NCBI GenBank assembly: GCA_002704045.1
Contig: PAFF01000068.1
Coordinates: forward strand, 1-7,227
Source: Fidelibacterota bacterium
GTDB lineage: Bacteria > Fidelibacterota > Marinisomatia > SCGC-AAA003-L08 > GCA-002704045
DNA length: 7,227 bases
Direction of reading: 5' to 3'
Within the stretch, counting starts at the first letter, position 1. The number at the start of each line of letters is the position of its first letter. Positions 6,301 to 7,227 of the stretch are shown here, piece by piece. Under the pieces are notes generated by a model. That model worked only from the letters and a program-made list of their open reading frames with translations. It did not search any database and had not been told where the DNA came from. Made by a program: the position numbers and the translations under genes.

Positions 6301-7227
6301 ACAACCTGGGAATGGAGATATTATAACAATCACTGCTAATGGAGATGAAGTTGGAATTGCTTCAAGTTGTTTATCTTCAGTTGTTTTATCTGATCCATTG
6401 GGTGGAGCACTTCCTGTAGATGCTGATTGTGGTATATTTACAGTTCAAGAGGGAGACGTGGCCCCATCACCTTTCAATGTTAGTGCAATAGGAGGTGATA
6501 ATCAGATTCAAATAAATTGGGATTGGGATCAGCCTGTTTTATCTTGGGATAACAACAATACAGATTCCAGGGAGACAGTTAATATATCTGTAAGCTATGT
6601 TGATGATTCTACAGTAGAAATTGAAATGGAAAATTCAGTACCTGTTGCTGGATTCCAAATGACGATGGATTCTGATATAGCTGGTTTTTCTGTAACAGGT
6701 GCAGGAGGTGGTAGAGCAGGTGATGCTGGTTTCACAATGTCAACAAATGCTTCTGGTACTGTGCTAGGATTTAGTTTAACTGGCGCAACTGTATCTGCAG
6801 GAAATGGAACATTAGTTTTCATTGACGTTTCTATGGATGGTCAAGATGGTTGTGTAGAAATAGTAAATCCTGTGTTCTCAGATGCATCGGGGGCAGCTAT
6901 TGATGTTGGTTCTGGTGAAGCTTATTGTATAGGAGAAATACCACCATCATATGGATGCAATGACCCTGAGGCAGATAACTATGATTCAAATGCAGATGGC
7001 TGCTCTGATGATCCTAACGATTTTAGTTGTTGTATATATCCAGAATGTTGTGATGATCCAACTGCTTTGAACTACGACCCATCTTGTAATGATGGTTGTT
7101 CTAACTGTTGCATTTTCCCAGATGAGGTATCATTTAATGTATATAGAGATGGAAGTTTGTATGAAGCTGATTTAGAAACATTTGGATATAACGATACAGG
7201 TTTAGATTTTGATGAGACGCATTGTTA
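263..7227 (+). CDS. Giant secreted multidomain adhesin-like protein (3' partial, at least 2321 residues)
   Basis: One frame stays open from ATG 263 to the window end, leaving two bases of an incomplete codon. It begins with a signal peptide and is then built only of extracellular-type modules: eight cohesin-like beta-sandwiches, six Cys-rich Asp/Gly segments, a DUF4397 pair, two DSWGDG modules, one Notch/LNR-like repeat, one somatomedin-B-like knot and three FnIII domains, each split by insertions. No transmembrane segment follows the signal peptide and no catalytic motif is visible. Charge is extreme: I count 4 Lys and about 14 Arg against abundant Asp and Glu. Known family behaviour (cohesin and FnIII adhesion, disulfide knots) suggests a surface adhesin or matrix component. 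Export by T9SS is inferred from the lineage and the neighbour; the C-terminus that would carry the sorting tail is outside the window. The end of the reading (strand FNVYRDG, then DETHC) is mid-FnIII, so the true protein is longer. Confidence 0.96.
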   Translation, partial: MKYIQSLLSSLLISSFIFSQVDLSIENVTDNSLDIVMSNSVDVGGFQFGLDGVSITGASGGSATSNGFTLSTNSSLVLGFSLTGGTIPSGSGTLVNVAYSGTPEEICLAGVVLSDQSGSSLDVNVGDCWSAPEIISGCTDSNACNFNEEAEVDDGSCSYTEDCEGICGGNAVIDDCGVCNGNNLDQDCSGTCFGDAVLDCEGVCNGGAVEDVCGECNGTATDTTECIQEGFSVSFGNVSPSSGELSIVMNNEFPISGFQFSLDGVNVTGASGGSAEASGFTLSTSSTTILGFSLTGATISPSNDILVNVTFNNPDEEICLNDVVLSDPNGNAYDVEVGECYSTVYGCTDSSACNYNPDAEEDDGSCAFIEDCFGECGGDAVIDECGVCGGTGPEEFYDCDGNFIGALVQIVHNSASPTVDIYLDGGLAIQGFEYRTATPVLTLATSFTVGIAPAGGDVIAEFPFSLEVGGSYAVVATGLLGDEETPFDLAATGTTFGSSSSEVVGLEIYHGSTDAPAVDILADVNSGTILLSNFSYGSFSGFVEVPADNYSLGVAPTGGEAIAAFTAPLTGLGGGSAIVFASGFLSADPEFGLFAALNDGTVLALPALDQDCAGQWDGDAVVDCAGECNGDAVVDCAGECNGDAVEDICGDCNGDATDPSECIQEGFSLSFGNVSPSSGTLNIEMNNEFDVAGFQFDIDGIDITGVSGGSAESNGFNLSTGGNTILGFSLTGATIPPSNGTLVEVTFNNPSEEICLSNVVLSDPNGAQLEVEVGDCYSAVYGCTDSSACNYDPEAEEDDGSCAYTEDCLGDCGGDAVIDDCGVCDGNNVDQDCFGDCNGDAVEDLAGECCYDADLDVCGDCYGDATEPSECVQDGFSLSLGNVDLDSGTLSVLMNNEFDVAGFQFDVTGLSINDVYGGSSEVSNFTVSSGASTVVGFSLTGSTIPPSNGSLINVSFSNPGNVFCLENVILSDTNGEAYNVEVGDCFDGFGCTDNSACNYDPDAVVDDGSCEYEEDCLGNCGGDAVIDDCGVCDGNNADQDCAGDCFGDALVDYFGNCCYDSDLDICGECFGEASDISECGCDGPTTLSLGSASVNAGDIFDVDLSLCNDDLVAGFEVNIQDSPSQLDVVDVVATDRLSGFTISWNPQPDGSFTLVAFSLSGDQIAPGTGPLAYITYQSTSIYESSITLDFTYSVLADDTASEIPHVTESGSVLVSGEEPPPEPPLPPTGGTALADDSQVSLNWNASFNTDYYNIYREEGSAGGSSNYNLTIDGGTWQSEISWELELLGTGVVASGGCPYSSSLELQSGTYVMKMSDSWGDGWNGNVFVFINDSGQTVASGTLDNGDYGEITFTLGDDNGGGGGDGDIGDSCNGCTSGDCLYDCQLQCVDSATVDSWLGDGSCDDGSFGIYLDCDEFNNDAGDCDGGGGGGDLSCIGFCDNQAPGGCYCDAACVQFGDCCDDACSECGYCGRQMSELYNSTHNELGQRIDAHGNIIRQFTINHQVKEYYSITTSREFELIGSVDATDYLDLEVLNGTEYCYYVTAVNVAGESGESATVCATPEGPPPPPVLDPPTGLIAEGEFGNIYIDWDSPDGGGGGPGGDPGEVVVEIFTDQYPSETSWSITSSSGQVVGGINESELQVPENLESWSVLLDAGSYTFTINDSWGDGICCGFGYGYYNLYVDGTLVGSGGEFGSQESINFNTSGLVSSITTGFYAEPHGYAKGEVIDNIDDLVVEYSITEFSSRDLLGYNVFRDGNFIATTEATEYNDSDVALGVQYCYTVTAVYDEGESEESNQDCATAIDPGSVVQLSLTNGFTDEGDTDDIDVLMNNDDPVAGFQFTVDFDPNIASVLSVETTDRTSGFTVSENNGIIVGFSLTGATIEPGNGSILNITVQGNQPGNAESCLEDVVLSDTNGSSMFNNSECGSFNVDDIPPPDAIGLSVDNATLTMGASGSFGISMSNDVPVGGFQFNLSIDPDIATILSVETTARTEGFTISEGNGTILGFSLTGASIQPGNGDIITITANGDEVGIASSCLSSVVLSDPLGGALPVDADCGIFTVQEGDVAPSPFNVSAIGGDNQIQINWDWDQPVLSWDNNNTDSRETVNISVSYVDDSTVEIEMENSVPVAGFQMTMDSDIAGFSVTGAGGGRAGDAGFTMSTNASGTVLGFSLTGATVSAGNGTLVFIDVSMDGQDGCVEIVNPVFSDASGAAIDVGSGEAYCIGEIPPSYGCNDPEADNYDSNADGCSDDPNDFSCCIYPECCDDPTALNYDPSCNDGCSNCCIFPDEVSFNVYRDGSLYEADLETFGYNDTGLDFDETHC
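323..646 (+). repeat. Cohesin-like repeat C1 (residues 21-128)
   Basis: The mature protein opens directly with this beta-sandwich. Landmarks are GGFQFGLDGV, GASGGSA, GFTLST, LGFSLTGGTIP and VVLSD, the same order as in C2-C4. It resembles the cohesin family, where a 'GFQF' strand and a later hydrophobic 'l-GFSltG' strand form the core. Cys107 (EEIC) and Cys128 (VGDC) are conserved in the later copies and probably pair. It is slightly shorter than C2-C4 because the N-terminal strand is trimmed against the signal peptide. Confidence 0.75.
671..940 (+). repeat. Cys-rich Asp/Gly module M1 (residues 137-226)
   Basis: A 90-residue module. It starts GCTDSNACNFNEEAE and DDGSC, then runs through C-x3-CGG, CGVCNGNN, LDQDC and several GDAV-x-DC/CNG units to TTECIQ. 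The opening 'GCTD..A.NY.P.A..DDGSC' type is common in secreted FCB proteins; the later units recall the CGVCNG motifs of eukaryotic ADAMTS Cys-rich regions, though homology is not shown. A disulfide-rich, possibly Ca2+-binding spacer is inferred. M4 and M5 have exactly the same length. Confidence 0.7.
947..1282 (+). repeat. Cohesin-like repeat C2 (residues 229-340)
   Basis: A 112-residue copy of the same length as C3 and C4. Landmarks in order are EGFSVSFGNVSPSSG, MNNEF, GFQFSLDG, GASGGSAE, LGFSLTGATI, EEICL and VVLSDPNG, ending VGEC. The EEIC and VGEC cysteines probably form an internal disulfide. C2 and C3 are the closest in sequence, sharing the FGNVSPSSG opening. Confidence 0.78.
1298..1468 (+). 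repeat. Cys-rich module M2, short form (residues 346-402)
   Basis: It starts like M1 (GCTDSSACNYNPDAEE, DDGSC, CGGDAVIDECGVCGG) but leaves the pattern after CGVCGG with TGPEEFYDCDGN and runs into the DUF4397 pair. Compared with M1, M4 and M5 it lacks the second half, which resumes as M3 after the DUF4397 region. It may therefore be the first part of a module split by an insertion. The GPEE-YDCDGN end could also be a natural terminus for this kind of module. Confidence 0.65.
1478..2086 (+). other. Tandem DUF4397 domains (residues 406-608)
   Basis: Two related halves meet near base 1772. The first has VQIVHNSASPTVDIYLDGG and GIAPAGGDVIAEF; the second has LEIYHGSTDAPAVDI, LLSNFSYGSFSGFVEVPA and GVAPTGGEAIAAF. 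The 'H-x-S-x-D/S-x-P-x-VD-(I/V)' signature followed by a Y-G strand is typical of DUF4397, a beta-rich extracellular domain of unknown function in secreted bacterial proteins. The region contains no Cys, unlike the modules on both sides, which supports a separate origin. Confidence 0.82.
2096..2248 (+). repeat. Cys-rich module M3, second-half form with internal 12-residue repeat (residues 612-662)
   Basis: It begins at the DQDC point seen midway through M1, M4 and M5. It continues with two copies of GDAVVDCAGECN, then GDAVEDICGDCN and GDATDPSECIQ, ending like M1. There is no GCTD...DDGSC opening, so this is only the distal half of the module. It lies immediately after the DUF4397 pair. Confidence 0.68.
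2114..2185 (+). repeat. Two near-identical 36-base direct tandem repeats
   Basis: Copies at 2114-2149 and 2150-2185 differ at one base (C at 2119, T at 2155). Each encodes GDAVVDCAGECN (residues 618-629 and 630-641). The start of a third copy, GGAGATGCTGT, follows at 2186 and then diverges. The unit is twelve codons, so copy-number change keeps the frame. The identity is much higher than between other Cys units, pointing to a recent duplication. Confidence 0.95.
2255..2590 (+). repeat. Cohesin-like repeat C3 (residues 665-776)
   Basis: A 112-residue copy with EGFSLSFGNVSPSSG, MNNEFDVAGFQFDIDG, GVSGGSAE, LGFSLTGATIPPSNG, EEICL and VVLSDPNG, ending VGDC. Together with M4 it makes a 209-residue unit (627 bases from the start of C3 to the start of C4). 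Confidence 0.78.
2606..2875 (+). repeat. Cys-rich Asp/Gly module M4 (residues 782-871)
   Basis: A 90-residue module starting GCTDSSACNYDPEAEE, with DDGSC, CGGDAVIDDCGVCDGNN, VDQDC, CNGDAVED, CCYDADLDVCGDC and SECVQ. It shares a CCYD-x-DLD-x-CG segment with M5 that is absent from M1, so M4 and M5 are the closer pair. A disulfide-rich spacer between C3 and C4. Confidence 0.72.
2882..3217 (+). repeat. Cohesin-like repeat C4 (residues 874-985)
   Basis: Again 112 residues: DGFSLSLGNVDLDSG, MNNEFDVAGFQFDV, YGGSSE, VGFSLTGSTIPPSNG, a Cys before LENVILSDTNG, and ending VGDC. More diverged than C2 and C3 in the middle strands (FTVSSGASTVV). Confidence 0.77.
3230..3511 (+). repeat. Cys-rich Asp/Gly module M5 (residues 990-1083)
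   Basis: It starts GCTDNSACNYDPDAVV, with DDGSC, CGGDAVIDDCGVCDGNN, ADQDC, CFGDA, CCYDSDLDICGEC and SEC. The first 90 residues align with M4 without gaps; the end CGCDGP replaces the VQ-D/E-GF junction because the next domain (C5) is of a different subtype. Confidence 0.72.
3512..3910 (+). other. Cohesin-like domain C5, divergent type (residues 1084-1216)
   Basis: A 133-residue domain closer to classical cohesin layout: TLSLGSASVNAGDIFDV, a 'VAGFEVNIQ' strand, VVDVVATDRLSGFTISW, VAFSLSGDQIAPGTGPL and a terminal GSVLV strand. It has a single Cys (LSLCNDD), so it lacks the Cys pair of the other copies. No catalytic residues. Cohesins bind dockerins in cellulosomes, but no dockerin is visible here and cohesin-like folds also serve in general adhesion. 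Confidence 0.72.
3911..3943 (+). other. Pro/Glu-rich linker
   Basis: EEPPPEPPLPP joins the cohesin/Cys-rich half of the protein to the FnIII half. A similar run of five Pro occurs at 4952-4966 between FnIII-1 and FnIII-2, and IPPP at 6059-6070 between C6 and C7. Such stiff linkers are typical of modular secreted proteins. Confidence 0.8.
3938..4039 (+). other. FnIII-1, N-terminal part (residues 1226-1259)
   Basis: PPTGGTALADDSQVSLNWNA and then YYNIYREEG are strands A, B and C of a fibronectin type III domain, with the core Trp in the B strand and the Y-x-I-Y-R C strand. The expected rest of the fold is missing here and resumes at 4781, after about 740 bases of other modules. The break follows the C strand. 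Confidence 0.75.
4058..4324 (+). other. DSWGDG module 1 (residues 1266-1354)
   Basis: A beta-rich module with W-x-SEISWEL, GVVASGG, a GTYVM strand and the signature SDSWGDGWNGN (Trp1318), then a V-F-V-F-I strand. It shares its order with module 2 at 5075. From memory, similar 'DS(W/Y)GDG' domains occur in secreted marine Bacteroidota proteins, where no activity is established. It is followed by an Asp/Gly-rich linker at 4328-4372. Confidence 0.62.
4373..4531 (+). other. Lin-12/Notch (LNR)-like repeat (residues 1371-1423)
   Basis: The core runs C-x3-C, then SWLGDGSCDDGS, LDC, and EFNNDAGDC. The LNR hallmarks are visible: a GDG-x-CDD turn and a terminal D-x-GDC that in Notch holds Ca2+ and closes a disulfide. 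Spacing in the middle is longer than in metazoan LNRs, fitting the variant seen in bacterial secreted proteins. Extra Cys residues before it (SCNGCTSGDC) may belong to the module. Binding of Ca2+ is inferred. Confidence 0.6.
4562..4669 (+). other. Somatomedin-B-like cystine knot (residues 1434-1469)
   Basis: The pattern C-x3-C-x7-C-x-C-D-x2-C-x5-CC-x6-C carries all eight Cys of the somatomedin B fold, with the CxCD and GDCCDD hallmarks. Compared with vitronectin the first long loop is two residues shorter and the usual Tyr after CC-x-D is Ala. Two further Cys are present: one inside the CC-x6-C gap and one three residues after the last canonical Cys. Gly-rich DGGGGGGD precedes it. In animals this fold mediates protein-protein binding outside the cell. 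Confidence 0.75.
4670..4780 (+). other. Unassigned linker inside the FnIII-1 insertion (residues 1470-1506)
   Basis: GRQMSELYNSTHNELGQRID and then a short polar stretch ending HQVKE. It is the least acidic part of the protein, holding three Arg, one Lys and three His. It contains no Cys or Gly-rich motif. I do not recognise it; it may return the chain to the FnIII fold. Confidence 0.4.
4781..4951 (+). other. FnIII-1, C-terminal part (residues 1507-1563)
   Basis: REFELIGSVDATDYLDLEV, then NGTEYCYYVTAVNVAGES and VCATPEG, are strands C' to G of an FnIII fold, with the signature Y-x-Y-x-V-x-A-V-N. The Cys in YCYYV and the one in VCATP probably pair; the same pair occurs in FnIII-2. It completes the fold begun at 3938. 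Confidence 0.75.
4976..5041 (+). other. FnIII-2, N-terminal part (residues 1572-1593)
   Basis: PPTGLIAEGEFGNIYIDWDS gives strands A and B with the core Trp. The chain then enters DGGGGGPGGDPG and a different module. The break is between strands B and C, earlier than in FnIII-1. Confidence 0.72.
5042..5056 (+). repeat. GGC trinucleotide run
   Basis: Four GGC codons followed by GGT make a five-Gly stretch at the insertion boundary of FnIII-2. It is the most GC-rich spot in an AT-rich gene. Slippage would change length in frame. Confidence 0.85.
5075..5368 (+). other. DSWGDG module 2 (residues 1605-1702)
   Basis: VVVEIFTDQYPSETSWSI, GQVVGGI, SWSVLLDAGSYTFTI, the signature NDSWGDGICCGFGYG (Trp1665) and LYVDGTLVGSGGEFGSQES follow the same strand order as module 1. 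The vicinal Cys pair after GDGI is absent from module 1 but is the form I recall as typical of the family. It sits wholly inside FnIII-2. Confidence 0.65.
5369..5506 (+). other. Unassigned segment inside the FnIII-2 insertion (residues 1703-1748)
   Basis: TSGLVSSITTGFYAEPHGYAK is followed by an Asp/Glu-rich run ending SSRDLL. No Cys and no recognised motif. It leads into the resumed C strand of FnIII-2. Confidence 0.4.
5507..5665 (+). other. FnIII-2, C-terminal part (residues 1749-1801)
   Basis: GYNVFRDGNFIATTEATEYN is the C and C' region; GVQYCYTVTAVYDEGESEES and DCATA complete strands F and G. The Cys pair (YCYTV and DCATA) matches FnIII-1. The Y-N-V-F-R-D-G C strand is the same kind as the FnIII-3 strand at 7133. 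Confidence 0.78.
5681..6052 (+). repeat. Cohesin-like repeat C6 (residues 1807-1930)
   Basis: Landmarks: VQLSLTNG, LMNNDDPVAGFQFTVDFDP, SVETTDRTSGFTVSE, IVGFSLTGATIEPGNGS, AESCLEDVVLSDTNG and SECGSF. It keeps the Cys pair but has the longer 'DFDPNIASVLSVE' strand of classical cohesins, absent from C1-C4. Its nearest relative is C7. Confidence 0.78.
6077..6445 (+). repeat. Cohesin-like repeat C7 (residues 1939-2061)
   Basis: IGLSVDNATLTMG, VGGFQFNLSIDPDIATILSVETT, RTEGFTISEGNG, LGFSLTGASIQPGNGD, SSCLSSVVLSDPLG and DADCGIFTV. It follows C6 directly across an IPPPD linker without a Cys-rich module, unlike C1-C4. Nineteen consecutive bases are identical between C6 (5816-5834) and C7 (6209-6227). 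Confidence 0.78.
6464..6535 (+). other. FnIII-3, N-terminal part (residues 2068-2091)
   Basis: PSPFNVSAIGGDNQIQINWD gives strands A and B with the core Trp, the usual FnIII opening. The chain then passes through WDQPVLSWDNNN into cohesin-like C8. As in FnIII-2 the break lies between strands B and C. Confidence 0.7.
6578..6928 (+). repeat. Cohesin-like repeat C8, inside FnIII-3 (residues 2106-2222)
   Basis: VNISVSYVDDSTVEIEMENS, VAGFQMTMDSD, GAGGGRAGDAGFTMST, LGFSLTGATVSAGNG, GCVEIVNPVFSDASG and EAYC. It keeps the Cys pair (DGC and AYC). Its short middle strands are like C1-C4 rather than C6 and C7, although it lies downstream of the latter. Confidence 0.75.
6953..7120 (+). repeat. Cys-rich module M6, divergent (residues 2231-2286)
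   Basis: GCNDPEADNYDSNADGCS, then CCIYPECCDDPTALNYDPSC and CSNCCIFP. Two 'DP-A-NYD' units replace the one in M1-M5, and three vicinal Cys pairs are present. There is no CGVC or GDAV tail. It lies inside FnIII-3, directly after C8. Confidence 0.65.
7127..7227 (+). other. FnIII-3, resumed part, cut by the window end (from residue 2289)
   Basis: VSFNVYRDGSLYEADLETFG, then NDTGLDFDETHC, is the C to E region of an FnIII fold and matches GYNVFRDG in FnIII-2. The Cys at the very end corresponds to the YCY(Y/T)V Cys of the other FnIII domains. The last strands lie outside the window. Confidence 0.72.

Noticed and set aside
319..6822. Many reverse-strand open frames of 60-126 codons
   Set aside because: All lie antisense within the giant gene, have no ribosome site or family signature, and their Pro/Thr- or His/Leu-rich composition is just the complement of the biased Gly/Asp/Ser codons of the real frame.
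263..7227. A cellulosomal scaffoldin
   Set aside because: Several cohesin-like domains are present, but there is no carbohydrate-binding module I recognise and no dockerin. The added Cys pairs and animal-type knots fit a general surface adhesin better.

Overview
The window is almost entirely one very long coding sequence on the + strand. It opens at 263 and is still open at base 7227, giving 2321 complete codons with no stop. Ahead of it lie the last 25 codons of another gene and a 184-base intergenic gap holding a strong hairpin terminator and a tentative promoter. The reverse strand shows nothing convincing, and there are no RNA genes, insertion sequences or CRISPR arrays.

Organism: AT-rich DNA and A/T-ending codons fit a marine member of the Fibrobacterota-Chlorobiota-Bacteroidota (FCB) group. 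So do a C-terminal tail like a type IX secretion (T9SS) sorting domain on the upstream gene, and a signal peptide ending FSQ on the big gene. So does the 'GCTD..ACNY.P.A..DDGSC' type of Cys-rich module. From memory this module set is most like Neomarinimicrobiota (SAR406) or marine Flavobacteriia, but the lineage is inferred, not proven.

Layout of the giant protein (residues): signal peptide 1-19; cohesin-like C1 (21-128); Cys-rich M1 (137-226); C2 (229-340); M2 (346-402); a DUF4397 pair (406-608); M3 (612-662); C3 (665-776); M4 (782-871); C4 (874-985); M5 (990-1083); C5 (1084-1216); a Pro-rich linker. A fibronectin type III (FnIII) region follows. FnIII-1 (1226-1259 and 1507-1563) is split by a DSWGDG module, a Lin-12/Notch-like repeat (LNR) and a somatomedin-B-like (SMB) knot. 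FnIII-2 (1572-1593 and 1749-1801) is split by a second DSWGDG module. Then come C6 (1807-1930) and C7 (1939-2061). FnIII-3 (2068-2091, resuming about 2289) is split by C8 (2106-2222) and M6 (2231-2286), and runs off the window.

The theme is domain-within-domain nesting. Three FnIII folds are each interrupted by other modules, and the DUF4397 pair sits where a Cys-rich module appears to be interrupted. The protein is extremely acidic: by my count it has 4 Lys and about 14 Arg in 2321 residues. It is also rich in Cys and Asp. With no enzymatic motif visible, the most economical reading is an exported, disulfide- and probably Ca2+-stabilised surface adhesin or matrix protein. The upstream gene probably encodes another T9SS cargo. 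Function is inferred from architecture only.
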